From the NCBI GenBank assembly GCA_017303895.1, contig JAFLBF010000013.1, positions 1-64,000 on the forward strand: DNA of 64,000 nucleotides, written 5' to 3'. Every line of letters starts with the position of its first letter. Positions within the stretch are counted from its first letter, which is position 1. Shown piece after piece: positions 28,590-36,584 of this stretch. The DNA is from Bacteroidota bacterium. GTDB lineage: Bacteria > Bacteroidota > Bacteroidia > 2-12-FULL-35-15. The notes under the pieces are model-generated. The model made no database searches. It was given only the letters and a program-made list of their open reading frames with translations, and was not told where the DNA came from. The position numbers were made by a program, and so were the translations under genes.

Positions 28590-29984
28590 ATGCGTCAATT
28601 TCTACTATATATTTTATTGTTCACTCATGCTTTGGGTAGTGCTCAAAGTTATGACAATGACCTGCTGACCAAGGATTTTCACAAAGGAAGACGTCAGGCT
28701 TTGCGTAAGTTGATGCCCGATAGCAGCTGTGTGGTGTTTTTTACCAATCCGGAGCGTCAGCGTGCCAATGATACAAAATACTTGTACCATCAGGATCCCG
28801 ATTTTTATTATTTAACAGGTTTAAAAGAGCCGAATGCGGTTCTGTTGATGTTTAAGGAGCCTCAAACATTTTATGATACCATTGTTACGGATGAAATAAT
28901 CTTTGTGCAGGATAGAAATCCAACGCAGGAAGCATGGACCGGAAAGATCCTTGGTAAAGATGGTGTGAAACTTCAATTGGGTTTTGATAAAGTTTTGTTA
29001 AACAGTCAGTTCGCTGATTTTAAAATTGATTTTTCCAAATTCCAGAAAGTATTTCATAAAGAGTTTTTTGACGATGTCCGTGATGATAAAGAAGACAGAG
29101 GCGACCTATATAGTTTGATCAAACATTTTCGTTTAAAGACCGAATACAAAAGAAAAAACCTCGATAATTTTAATCTGGAAGGTTGGATGTCAACACTCCG
29201 GGAGATCAAACAGCCCGAAGAAATGGTGTTAATGCGCAAAGCAATTGACATTACCTGTATGGCGCATGCCGAGATGATCCGTGCTTTGGAACCCGGCATG
29301 GCTGAATATCAGGCACAGGCGGTGGTGGAATACATGTTCAAGAACATGGGAGCTGAATACGAAGGATATAATTCCATTGTTGGCGGTGGGGAGAATTCTT
29401 GTATTCTGCACTATGAAACGAATCGCAAAAAGTTAGATGGAGGTGATCTGTTGGTGGTGGACGCTGGAGCAGAATACCACGGTTATACAGCCGATGTAAC
29501 ACGAACAATGCCAATGGACGGGAAATTCTCGGAAGAAGAAAAGGCGATCTATAATCTGGTGCTCGAGGCACAGGAAGCTGGCATAAAGGCATGTAAGTCG
29601 GGTGCGGAGTTTAGAGCTTCTCATAAAGCAGCTGTGGCAGTGATCCAAAAAGGATTAAAAGACTTGGGGATCATTAAGAATTCGAATGATTTTATGAAAT
29701 ATTTCTTTCATGGTACTTCTCATTATCTGGGCTTGGATGTGCATGATGCGGGTAATTACGGACGATTATTTCCGGGTAATGTGATCACGGTGGAGCCGGG
29801 AATCTATATTCCTTCGGGTTCCGATTGCGATCCGAAATGGTGGAACATCGGGGTGCGCATTGAAGATGACATTCTGATAACTAACGGAGAACCAGAGGTT
29901 TTGTCGGGTAAATTGCCTAAAAAAGTAGAAGAGATCGAAGCCTTAATGAAGGAGGAAAGTCTTTTTAATAAAATGACTAAATGA
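28590..29984 (+). CDS. pepP: Exported Xaa-Pro aminopeptidase (M24B)
   Basis: 464 residues. It removes N-terminal residues before proline, using two metal ions. A signal peptide MRQFLLYILLF...GSAQ (1-19) suggests a periplasmic location, unlike E. coli PepP. The N-terminal creatinase-like domain covers about 25-200. The catalytic domain shows VVDAGAEYHGYTADVTRT (two Asp ligands), HGTSHYLGLDVHDAG (His), TVEPGIYIP (Glu) and GVRIEDDI (Glu). The start codon lies immediately after the rpmB terminator and no clear ribosome binding site is seen. Confidence 0.93.
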   Translation: MRQFLLYILLFTHALGSAQSYDNDLLTKDFHKGRRQALRKLMPDSSCVVFFTNPERQRANDTKYLYHQDPDFYYLTGLKEPNAVLLMFKEPQTFYDTIVTDEIIFVQDRNPTQEAWTGKILGKDGVKLQLGFDKVLLNSQFADFKIDFSKFQKVFHKEFFDDVRDDKEDRGDLYSLIKHFRLKTEYKRKNLDNFNLEGWMSTLREIKQPEEMVLMRKAIDITCMAHAEMIRALEPGMAEYQAQAVVEYMFKNMGAEYEGYNSIVGGGENSCILHYETNRKKLDGGDLLVVDAGAEYHGYTADVTRTMPMDGKFSEEEKAIYNLVLEAQEAGIKACKSGAEFRASHKAAVAVIQKGLKDLGIIKNSNDFMKYFFHGTSHYLGLDVHDAGNYGRLFPGNVITVEPGIYIPSGSDCDPKWWNIGVRIEDDILITNGEPEVLSGKLPKKVEEIEALMKEESLFNKMTK

Positions 29985-29998
29985 TTTTTTGATATAAA

Positions 29999-30031
29999 TT
30001 TGTGAAATTCAATTAAAAATAATTACATTTG
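29999..30031 (+). promoter_or_regulatory. rpmG promoter
   Basis: TTTG (29999-30002), 21-base spacer, TACATTTG (30024-30031), a perfect match to the Bacteroidota consensus; 26 bases before the rpmG ATG. Confidence 0.75.
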
Positions 30032-30057
30032 CATCCCAATTTTGAAAATTAAAGACA

Positions 30058-30240
30058 ATGGCAAAGAAAGGTAACAGAATTCAAGTGATCATGGAGTGTA
30101 CTGAGCATAAAGACAGCGGTATGCCTGGAACATCTCGTTATATCACTACGAAAAACAAGAAAAACACTACTGAAAGATTAGAGTTGAAAAAATACAACCC
30201 GATCTTGAAAAAAGTAACTGTTCACAAAGAAATTAAATAA
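30058..30240 (+). CDS. rpmG: 50S ribosomal protein L33
   Basis: 60 residues. [18 protein letters not shown], then [12 protein letters not shown] and the [17 protein letters not shown] end are the usual Bacteroidota L33. It lacks the zinc Cys pairs (only one Cys), so it is the zinc-independent type. It has its own strong promoter and is followed by the DUF4295 gene. Confidence 0.97.
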   Translation: MAKKGNRIQVIMECTEHKDSGMPGTSRYITTKNKKNTTERLELKKYNPILKKVTVHKEIK

Positions 30241-30298
30241 TTTATTTAGAATTTCCGGTCAGTTTTGACCCTGTTCTAAATTTAAAACTTATAGAAAA

Positions 30299-30454
30299 AT
30301 GGCAAAGAAGGTAGTTGCGACACTTAAATCCGGTAAAGGAAAAGACTTTACAAAAGTGATTAAAATGGTAAAATCACCAAAAACTGGTGCTTACACTTTT
30401 AAAGAAGAGATCGTTCATAACGATCATATCAAAGATTTTTTAGGTTCTAAATAA
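30299..30454 (+). CDS. Small conserved DUF4295-type protein
   Basis: 51 residues, very basic: MAKKVVATLKSGKGKDFTKV, then MVKSPKTGAYTFKEEIV and HNDHIKDFLGSK. Proteins of this family (DUF4295) are found in Bacteroidota between rpmG and ftsY, exactly as here. The size, charge and position next to ribosomal genes suggest a ribosome-associated protein, but the function is not established to my knowledge. It begins 58 bases after rpmG and is followed by a hairpin terminator. Confidence 0.9.
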   Translation: MAKKVVATLKSGKGKDFTKVIKMVKSPKTGAYTFKEEIVHNDHIKDFLGSK

Positions 30455-30475
30455 TACTAGAATCTGTATCATTGT

Positions 30476-30510
30476 AAAGGCTTCCTCAATTTCAGGGGAA
30501 GCTTTTATTG
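30476..30510 (+). terminator. Hairpin terminator between DUF4295 and ftsY
   Basis: AAAGGCTTCCTC - loop AATTTCA - GGGGAAGCTTTT: 12 pairs including two G-U, followed by ATTG. It ends about 22 bases before the ftsY ATG. Confidence 0.75.
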
Positions 30511-30531
30511 TTTCAATATGTAACATCAGCT

Positions 30532-31485
30532 ATGGGTATTTTTAGTTTTTTTAGTAAAGAAAAAAAGGAAAGTCTGAACAAAGGACTTTTCGTTACCAAG
30601 CAGAGCTTTTTCAGCAAACTGGCCAATGCCATTATGGGAAAAGCTACGGTGGATGATGAGGTATTGGAAAATCTGGAAGAGATCCTGCTTACTTCTGATG
30701 TGGGTGTTGATACGTCCATGAAGATCATTGATCGTATAAAGGCTCGTGTTGCGAAAGAACGTAAGATCGAAACATCCAAATTGAACGAGATCCTTCGTGA
30801 TGAGATCGCAGAAATGCTGGTTTCAAACGGAATGGAAGATAAAGCCGATTTCTCGTTGCCTGAAGGCAAAAAGCCTTATGTTGTGATGGTGGTAGGGGTG
30901 AATGGAGTAGGTAAGACCACAACTATCGGGAAATTAGCACATCAATACAAACTGGCTGGAAAGCAGGTGGTACTTGGTGCTGCGGATACATTCCGTGCAG
31001 CTGCAGTTGATCAGATCAAAATTTGGAGTGAACGTACCGGTGCAACACTGGTTTCTCAAGGAATGAATGCCGATCCTGCTTCTGTAGCTTTTGATGCTTT
31101 GAGTTCGGCTGTTGCAAAAAATGCTGACATCGCCATTATCGATACTGCAGGTCGTTTACACAACAAAGTGAATTTAATGAATGAGCTTACCAAGATCAAA
31201 AATGTAATGCGAAAAGTTGTTCCCGATGCACCTCATGAGATCTTATTGGTATTGGATGCTTCTACCGGACAAAATGCGATCGAGCAATGCAAGCAATTTA
31301 CTGCTGCTACTGATGTGAATGCATTGGCACTTACCAAGCTTGATGGTACAGCGAAAGGTGGCGTTGTGATCGGTATCTCCGACACATTCAAAATTCCTGT
31401 TAAATACATTGGCGTTGGAGAAAAAGCAGAAGATCTGCAAGTATTCAATAAGCATGAATTCGTTGATAGCTTGTTTAAAGGTTGA
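30532..31485 (+). CDS. ftsY: Signal recognition particle receptor FtsY
   Basis: 317 residues. SRP receptor GTPase that docks ribosome-nascent-chain complexes at the inner membrane. The short basic N-terminus MGIFSFFSKEKKE replaces the long acidic A domain of E. coli. The N domain spans about 20-100. The G domain has GVNGVGKTTTIGKLA (G1), DTFRAAAVDQ, DTAGRLHNK (G3), TKLDGTAKGG (G4) and GVGEKAEDLQ. The start at 30532 is preferred over an upstream TTG because the hairpin occupies that region. Confidence 0.96.
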   Translation: MGIFSFFSKEKKESLNKGLFVTKQSFFSKLANAIMGKATVDDEVLENLEEILLTSDVGVDTSMKIIDRIKARVAKERKIETSKLNEILRDEIAEMLVSNGMEDKADFSLPEGKKPYVVMVVGVNGVGKTTTIGKLAHQYKLAGKQVVLGAADTFRAAAVDQIKIWSERTGATLVSQGMNADPASVAFDALSSAVAKNADIAIIDTAGRLHNKVNLMNELTKIKNVMRKVVPDAPHEILLVLDASTGQNAIEQCKQFTAATDVNALALTKLDGTAKGGVVIGISDTFKIPVKYIGVGEKAEDLQVFNKHEFVDSLFKG

Positions 31486-31500
31486 TTCATTTGATTATAG

Positions 31501-31922
31501 GATTACACAGATTGCAGACGAATGAGTGAAATAGTAAAAGACACATTAACCGAAAAAATAATTGCATGTGCTTTTAAAGTTCATTCTAGCTTAGGACCTG
31601 GATTTCGTGAAATAAATTATCATAATGCTCTAATAATTGCGTTGAATGATGCCGGTTTGAAATGTGATAGTGAAAAACGTTTTGAACTGCATTTTATGAA
31701 TAAACGGGTGGGCGTTTTTAAGTGTGACTTACTTGTTGAAGAACGCGTTATAGTTGAAGTAAAAGCAGTTACAGGAATAATGCCTATTTTGTTTAGAAAT
31801 CAGGTAATAGCCTATCTAAAAGCATCAAAAGCAAAAACGGGATTATTAATAAACTTTGGCAATAAAAGTTGCGATATAAAACGAATTTCAGTTTAAATGA
31901 TAAAGCACAAATCTGTGCAATC
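31501..31922. repeat. 13-bp inverted repeats flanking the GxxExxY gene
   Basis: GATTACACAGATT at 31501-31513 and AATCTGTGCAATC at 31910-31922, whose reverse complement is GATTGCACAGATT (12 of 13 identical). The right copy also forms its own small hairpin (GCACA-AATC-TGTGC, 31905-31918). The repeats bracket a single gene and lie 16 and 24 bases from the neighbouring core genes, which suggests the ends of a mobile unit. Confidence 0.7.
31522..31896 (+). CDS. GxxExxY family protein (PD-(D/E)XK nuclease-like)
   Basis: 124 residues. The naming motif is GFREINY near residues 28-34 (G-x-x-E-x-x-Y). Further on, FKCDLLVEERVIVEVKAV has the D...E-V-K arrangement of a PD-(D/E)XK nuclease core, followed by Q and LKAS. 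GxxExxY proteins are scattered in bacteria and often occur as lone inserted genes; their biochemical role is unproven. The gene interrupts the ftsY-rimO neighbourhood, contains no GATC, uses ATA for isoleucine far more than its neighbours, and is bracketed by inverted repeats. All of these point to acquisition by transfer. Confidence 0.85.
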   Translation: MSEIVKDTLTEKIIACAFKVHSSLGPGFREINYHNALIIALNDAGLKCDSEKRFELHFMNKRVGVFKCDLLVEERVIVEVKAVTGIMPILFRNQVIAYLKASKAKTGLLINFGNKSCDIKRISV

Positions 31923-31946
31923 ATTTAAATCATTTGAATCGGTGAT

Positions 31947-33260
31947 ATGAAAACAAAAACATTAAAAAAGAATAAAGTAAATGTTGTAACACTTGGCTGT
32001 TCCAAGAATATTGTGGATAGTGAGGTGTTAATGGGACAATTAAAAGCCAATAATTTCCAGGTTCAACATGAAAGTACTGATGATGATGCCAGTATTGTGA
32101 TCATCAATACCTGTGGATTTATTGATAATGCTAAGCAAGAAAGCATCGATACTATTCTTCGTTATTCTGAAGCTAAAGATGCCGGACTGGTTGATAAGGT
32201 ATATGTGACAGGTTGTTTAAGTGAACGCTATAAACCGGATCTGGAGAAAGAAATTCCCAATGTGGATGGTTACTTTGGAACACGCGAATTACCCCGTTTA
32301 TTAAAAACATTAAAAGCAGATTATAAACACGAATTGGTGGGAGAACGTTTATTGACCACTCCTCATCATTATTCTTATTTCAAAATATCGGAAGGATGTG
32401 ATCGTCCGTGTTCATTTTGCGCTATTCCTTTGATGCGCGGTGGGCATGTGTCTAAATCAATTGAGGATCTGGTAAAAGAAGCCAAGCATTTAGCAAAGAA
32501 CGGAACAAAAGAGCTGATGCTGATCGCTCAAGATCTTACCTATTACGGATTGGATCTGTATAAAAAAAGAAATTTAGCAGAGTTGTTAAGAAATCTTTCG
32601 GATGTTGAAGGAATTGAGTGGATACGATTGCATTATGCATTTCCAGCCGGTTTTCCGATGGAAGTGTTGGATGTGATGAATGAGCGCAGCAACATTTGTA
32701 AATATTTAGACATGCCTTTACAACATATCTCTGATAATATGTTGAAGAGCATGCGTAGAGGAACTACTAAACAAAAAACGATCGACCTGGTGAATCAGAT
32801 CCGTGATAAAGTGCCGGGCATAGCTATCCGCACAACCTTAATTGCAGGGTATCCGGGCGAGACTAAACAGGATCATCAGGAAATGCTGGAATGGGTGGAA
32901 CAAACCCGTTTCGAGCGTTTAGGAATATTTGCCTATTCACACGAAGAAAATACATTCGCCTACTCATTAAAGGATGATGTTCCTGCTAAAGTAAAGCAAG
33001 CTAGAACGGAAGCTGTTATGGCTTTACAGCAAGGGATATCATTTGATCTGAATCAAAAAAAGATCGGTAAAACATACAAAGTATTATTTGATAAAAAAGA
33101 AGGAGAACATTTTATCGGCCGTACCGAATTCGATTCTCCCGAAGTCGATAATGAAGTATTGGTAAAAGCCGATTCGAACTATGTACGTGTTGGCGATTTT
33201 GCCAATGTGAAGATCACTTCTGCCGAAGATTATGATCTTTATGGCGAAGTAGTTCAATAA
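31947..33260 (+). CDS. rimO: Ribosomal protein S12 methylthiotransferase
   Basis: 437 residues. Radical-SAM enzyme with two iron-sulfur clusters that methylthiolates an Asp of ribosomal protein S12. The N-terminal MTTase domain has LGCSKNIVDSEVLMGQL (the LGCxKN motif and the VDSE typical of RimO). The radical SAM motif CDRPCSFC gives CxxxCxxC. The C-terminal TRAM domain spans about 370-437 (FDKKEGEHFIGRTEFDSPEVD). The VDSE motif and length favour RimO over MiaB. Confidence 0.95.
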   Translation: MKTKTLKKNKVNVVTLGCSKNIVDSEVLMGQLKANNFQVQHESTDDDASIVIINTCGFIDNAKQESIDTILRYSEAKDAGLVDKVYVTGCLSERYKPDLEKEIPNVDGYFGTRELPRLLKTLKADYKHELVGERLLTTPHHYSYFKISEGCDRPCSFCAIPLMRGGHVSKSIEDLVKEAKHLAKNGTKELMLIAQDLTYYGLDLYKKRNLAELLRNLSDVEGIEWIRLHYAFPAGFPMEVLDVMNERSNICKYLDMPLQHISDNMLKSMRRGTTKQKTIDLVNQIRDKVPGIAIRTTLIAGYPGETKQDHQEMLEWVEQTRFERLGIFAYSHEENTFAYSLKDDVPAKVKQARTEAVMALQQGISFDLNQKKIGKTYKVLFDKKEGEHFIGRTEFDSPEVDNEVLVKADSNYVRVGDFANVKITSAEDYDLYGEVVQ

Positions 33261-33264
33261 AAAT

Positions 33265-33304
33265 TTTGAATCTCGAATAAAGGTTTTATTTTAGCTAAAC
33301 CTTT
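33265..33304 (+). promoter_or_regulatory. Candidate promoter of the SiaC-like gene inside an inverted repeat
   Basis: TTTG (33265-33268), 18-base spacer, TATTTTAG (33287-33294, one mismatch). The -7 box lies between the arms AAAGGTTT (33279-33286) and AAACCTTT (33297-33304), a perfect 8-bp inverted repeat whose right arm abuts the ATG at 33305. Confidence 0.5.
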
Positions 33305-33694
33305 ATGTCAACACTCATCAAAATAAATCGCTCTGATGTTTATCCGGATATTATTCTGGATAAAGAAAATGGCGTTTTTGAGATACGTGGCATTTCTCTT
33401 CCTCAAGATGCACGTGAGTTCTATCAGCCTGTTTTGGATTTCTTAACGGAATACGCACAAAAGCCCAATAAGGTGACCATTTTTGTATTTAATATGAAAT
33501 ACTTTAATGTGTCTTCTGCTAAAATGATCATGTTTGTTTTATACAAGCTAAAAGAGATCTATGAAAAAGGAAACACCGTATTAGTGACCTGGTGCTATGA
33601 TGATGAAGATATCAAAGAGGCCGGACAGGATTTTGAGCACATGATCAAGATCCCTTTTCAATTTAAGGAAGTATTTGAATTAGAACCTGCTTAA
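33305..33694 (+). CDS. SiaC-like regulatory phosphoprotein (DUF1987)
   Basis: 129 residues without signal peptide. DUF1987 proteins include Pseudomonas SiaC, which is phosphorylated by the SiaB kinase, dephosphorylated by the SpoIIE-type phosphatase SiaA, and then activates a partner. The DUF1987 pattern YPDIILDKENGVFEIRGISL, YFNVSSAK and the ending with IPFQFKEV is clear. At the position of the known phospho-threonine (Thr68 in SiaC, in the sequence N-T-S-S as I recall it) this protein has Val69 followed by Ser70-Ser71. Several SpoIIE phosphatases in the window are possible partners. Its stop overlaps the convergent NUDIX stop by 4 bases. Confidence 0.85.
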   Translation: MSTLIKINRSDVYPDIILDKENGVFEIRGISLPQDAREFYQPVLDFLTEYAQKPNKVTIFVFNMKYFNVSSAKMIMFVLYKLKEIYEKGNTVLVTWCYDDEDIKEAGQDFEHMIKIPFQFKEVFELEPA

Positions 33695-34254
33695 AGCGTT
33701 CCTTCCAACATCATTAATTTTGCTTTTAATACAATAGAAACTGTTAAACTGTCGGTGATCTCTCCATCGCATACCATTCTGTACAGCTCGTTAAAATGGA
33801 TCTTTCGAACCTCCAGCTGTTCATTATCTTCCGGTTGTGCTTCTCCAAAGCTGAGTTCTTGCGCTACATAAAGAATACAAAATTCATCACTGGCCGAATT
33901 ACTCAAATACATTTCCTGGATCTTTGTCCATTTATTGGCTGTAATGCCTGTTTCTTCTAATAATTCACGTTTAGCTGAATCCAGCGGTGGTACATCTCTT
34001 TTTCCTCCACCTTCCGGTATCTCCCATGAATATTGATCGATCGGATAGCGGTATTGTCCAACGATCCAGGTATTCATATCTTCATCCAATGGCAAAATAC
34101 CGATCGCTAAATTTTTAAAATGCACCACCGAGTAGGTGCCGGGATTTCCATTCGGGTTTAATATATCGTGTTTGGTTAATCCTATCCAGGGTGAATCGTA
34201 GATCTTTTCCGATTTTAATGTAGTCCAGGGATTTGTATATTCTTTATTATTCAT
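33691..34254 (-). CDS. NUDIX hydrolase
   Basis: 187 residues from MNNKEYTNPWTTLKSEKIY at 34254; a longer frame to 34299 has a less likely start. The Nudix box reads GGGKRDVPPLDSAKRELLEE TG, keeping the catalytic REL-x-EE-x-G core but with Val where the canonical G-x5-E has its Glu. Similarity in layout to ADP-ribose/GDP-mannose pyrophosphatases suggests hydrolysis of a nucleoside diphosphate sugar, but the substrate is uncertain. It is divergent from bshC, with 67 bases between the starts. Confidence 0.88.
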   Translation of the reverse strand: MNNKEYTNPWTTLKSEKIYDSPWIGLTKHDILNPNGNPGTYSVVHFKNLAIGILPLDEDMNTWIVGQYRYPIDQYSWEIPEGGGKRDVPPLDSAKRELLEETGITANKWTKIQEMYLSNSASDEFCILYVAQELSFGEAQPEDNEQLEVRKIHFNELYRMVCDGEITDSLTVSIVLKAKLMMLEGTL

Positions 34255-34305
34255 GTATGGGTTGATATTATAGCGCAAATGTAAGCAGAAGCGCAACAAA
34301 TTGAT

Positions 34306-34313
34306 TAAATTTG
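34306..34313 (+). promoter_or_regulatory. -7 box just before bshC
   Basis: TAAATTTG, a perfect TAnnTTTG, ending 8 bases before the ATG at 34322. No clear -33 TTTG. If used, the transcript starts at or within a few bases of the start codon. Confidence 0.35.
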
Positions 34314-34321
34314 CAGGAATT

Positions 34322-35920
34322 ATGAGTTTAAAAAAACAAACGATCGCTTTTTCTGAGACAGGACAGTTTTCGAAACTGTTTTTGGATTACATCAATGGGG
34401 AGCAACAGCTGAAACATTTTTATGCCTATGCTCCTACGATCAGTTCCTTTGAAACGATCATTCAAGATAGAGCTTCTCAAAATATTAATCGTCAGGTGTT
34501 AGTGGATGTTCTTTTGGAACAGCATAAAGGATTGCAATTAAGTAGCTGCCAAACCGCGAATATTTCAGCATTAAAAGAAAAGAATGCATTTACGGTTTGT
34601 ACCGGACATCAGTTGTGTTTATTCACCGGACCACTTTATTTTATTTTTAAGATCATTTCTACGATCAATTTAGCGGAAGCATTAAAGAAAAAATTCTCTG
34701 ATCATACGTTTGTTCCTGTTTATTGGATGGCTTCCGAAGACCATGATTTTGCTGAGATTAGTTCTGTGAATCTTTTTGGAAAAAAATTGACCTGGAACAA
34801 TGAGCAGGCAAAAGGAGCTGTGGGACGATTAACAACAACTTCACTCGATCCGGTTGTAGAAGAATTGAAACAGATCTTGGGCGAATCAGAGAATGCTAAT
34901 GAATTGATCACCTTGTTTACAGAAGCATATTTAAAACACCCGACCTTAGCTGATGCTACACGTTTTGTCGTGCATCAATTGTTTAAGGAATATGGTTTAC
35001 TGATCCTTGATGCCGATCAAAAAGAACTAAAACAGGAGTTCACCTTATTCATGAAGGATGATGTCTTGAATGCTACCAATCATCAGCTTGTTCAGCAGTC
35101 GATCGATCAGTTGGCAACACTTGGATATTCAGCACAAGTAAATCCACGTGAGATCAATTTCTTTTATTCAAAAGAGCATATTCGTGAACGCATAGAGAAT
35201 GATGGTGATGTTTTTCAAGTGTTGAATACAGATATCTGCTTTACCAAAGAACAGCTGATCACCGAAATAGAATTGCATCCGGAACATTTTAGTCCGAATG
35301 TGGTTTTACGTCCATTGTACCAACAATACATATTGCCGAATCTGGCTTACATTGGCGGACCGGGTGAGATTGCATATTGGTTGGAGTATTTAAATATGTT
35401 CAATCATCATCAGATCACGTTCCCTGTATTGATGCCAAGAAATTTTGCCTTGTTGAGCGATGAGCGCACCTCACAAACCATACAAAAGTTAGGCTTTACG
35501 ATCAGCGATTTTTTTGCGGATGCCGATGTGTTGAGCAAACGTTTTGTGACGGATCAGAGCGAAGGGAAATTAAGTCTGGAGCAGGAACAGGAAAAGATCG
35601 CGGCAGCTTTCGATGATGTTTTAGTGAAGGCCGTGGCTGTTGATCAAACCTTGAAAGGCACGGTAGAAGCGGAGATGCAAAAAGCATTGAACAGTTTAAA
35701 GAACATTGAAGCAAAAGTGGTTCGTGCCGAAAAACAAAAGCAGGAAACCAGCATCAATCAGATCAAAAAGATCAAGTCGAAATTCTTTCCGGAAGATTCA
35801 CTTCAGGAGCGTTACGAGAATTTTGCACCATATTACGTTAAACATGGAAAAGCATTCATTTCACAATTGAAAGATTCATTCTATCCTTTCGATCTGAAAA
35901 TGCTGATATTAGAATTATAA
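34322..35920 (+). CDS. bshC: Bacillithiol biosynthesis cysteine-adding enzyme BshC
   Basis: 532 residues. It joins cysteine to glucosaminyl-malate, the last step of bacillithiol synthesis, so the cell probably uses bacillithiol as its low-molecular-weight thiol. Features are VCTGHQLCLFTGPLYFIFK, PVYWMASEDHDFAEI, a central coiled coil, YIGGPGEIAYWLEY, and a C-terminal coiled coil ending in KHGKAFISQLKDSFYPFD. The ATG at 34322 is chosen over the upstream TTG because the -7 box overlaps that region. Confidence 0.95.
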   Translation: MSLKKQTIAFSETGQFSKLFLDYINGEQQLKHFYAYAPTISSFETIIQDRASQNINRQVLVDVLLEQHKGLQLSSCQTANISALKEKNAFTVCTGHQLCLFTGPLYFIFKIISTINLAEALKKKFSDHTFVPVYWMASEDHDFAEISSVNLFGKKLTWNNEQAKGAVGRLTTTSLDPVVEELKQILGESENANELITLFTEAYLKHPTLADATRFVVHQLFKEYGLLILDADQKELKQEFTLFMKDDVLNATNHQLVQQSIDQLATLGYSAQVNPREINFFYSKEHIRERIENDGDVFQVLNTDICFTKEQLITEIELHPEHFSPNVVLRPLYQQYILPNLAYIGGPGEIAYWLEYLNMFNHHQITFPVLMPRNFALLSDERTSQTIQKLGFTISDFFADADVLSKRFVTDQSEGKLSLEQEQEKIAAAFDDVLVKAVAVDQTLKGTVEAEMQKALNSLKNIEAKVVRAEKQKQETSINQIKKIKSKFFPEDSLQERYENFAPYYVKHGKAFISQLKDSFYPFDLKMLILEL

Positions 35921-35922
35921 AT

Positions 35923-36555
35923 TTGGGAACATTAAACGATAAACAATTAGAAGAAGGAAAGATCCTGCCCTTGATGGAAGAGTTTTATACCATTCAGGGC
36001 GAGGGATTTCATTCGGGGAAAGCTGCTTATTTCATTCGTATAGGAGGTTGTGATGTAGGCTGCCATTGGTGCGATGTGAAAGAAAGCTGGAATGCCGACT
36101 TGCATCCTGCCACTGATGTGGATATCATTGTGGAGAATGCTTCCAAATATCCTTCCAAAGCTGTAGTAGTAACAGGTGGAGAACCGAGCATCTATAATTT
36201 AAATTACATCACTCAGCAGTTAAAAGCCAAAGGCATACAAACATTTATTGAGACATCCGGTGCTTATCCATTAACCGGTGAATGGGACTGGGTATGTTTA
36301 TCGCCTAAGAAAACGAGTCCGCCATTGCAAGAGAATTTCCTTAAAGCCAATGAATTAAAGATCATCATTCATAATAAAAATGATTTTGAATGGGCTGAAA
36401 AAAATGCGCAGCATGTAGGCAAGGATTGTATCTTGTTTTTACAGCCCGAATGGAGCAAGGCAAAAGAAATGATGCCTTTGATCGTAGATTATATAATGGC
36501 GCATCCGCAATGGCATGCTTCGCTTCAAACACATAAATACATGAATATTCCGTAA
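35923..36555 (+). CDS. queE: 7-carboxy-7-deazaguanine synthase
   Basis: 210 residues. Radical-SAM enzyme of queuosine/7-deazaguanine synthesis that contracts carboxytetrahydropterin. EEFYTIQGEGFHSGKAAYFI is the family N-terminus, CDVGCHWC the cluster-binding CxxxCxxC, and VVTGGEPSIYNL the GGEP motif; it ends MNIP. The start is TTG, 2 bases after the bshC stop; the next internal Met would cut into the conserved N-terminus. No other que genes are in the window. Confidence 0.94.
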   Translation: MGTLNDKQLEEGKILPLMEEFYTIQGEGFHSGKAAYFIRIGGCDVGCHWCDVKESWNADLHPATDVDIIVENASKYPSKAVVVTGGEPSIYNLNYITQQLKAKGIQTFIETSGAYPLTGEWDWVCLSPKKTSPPLQENFLKANELKIIIHNKNDFEWAEKNAQHVGKDCILFLQPEWSKAKEMMPLIVDYIMAHPQWHASLQTHKYMNIP

Positions 36556-36573
36556 TTTGGAATAATAATTGAA
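36554..36573 (+). repeat. 20-base element upstream of the PorE-like gene (copy 1)
   Basis: AATTTGGAATAATAATTGAA, 19 of 20 identical to the copy at 39547-39566. It begins in the queE stop codon and ends 11 bases before the ATG at 36585. Confidence 0.6.
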
Positions 36574-36584
36574 CACATTTGCTC

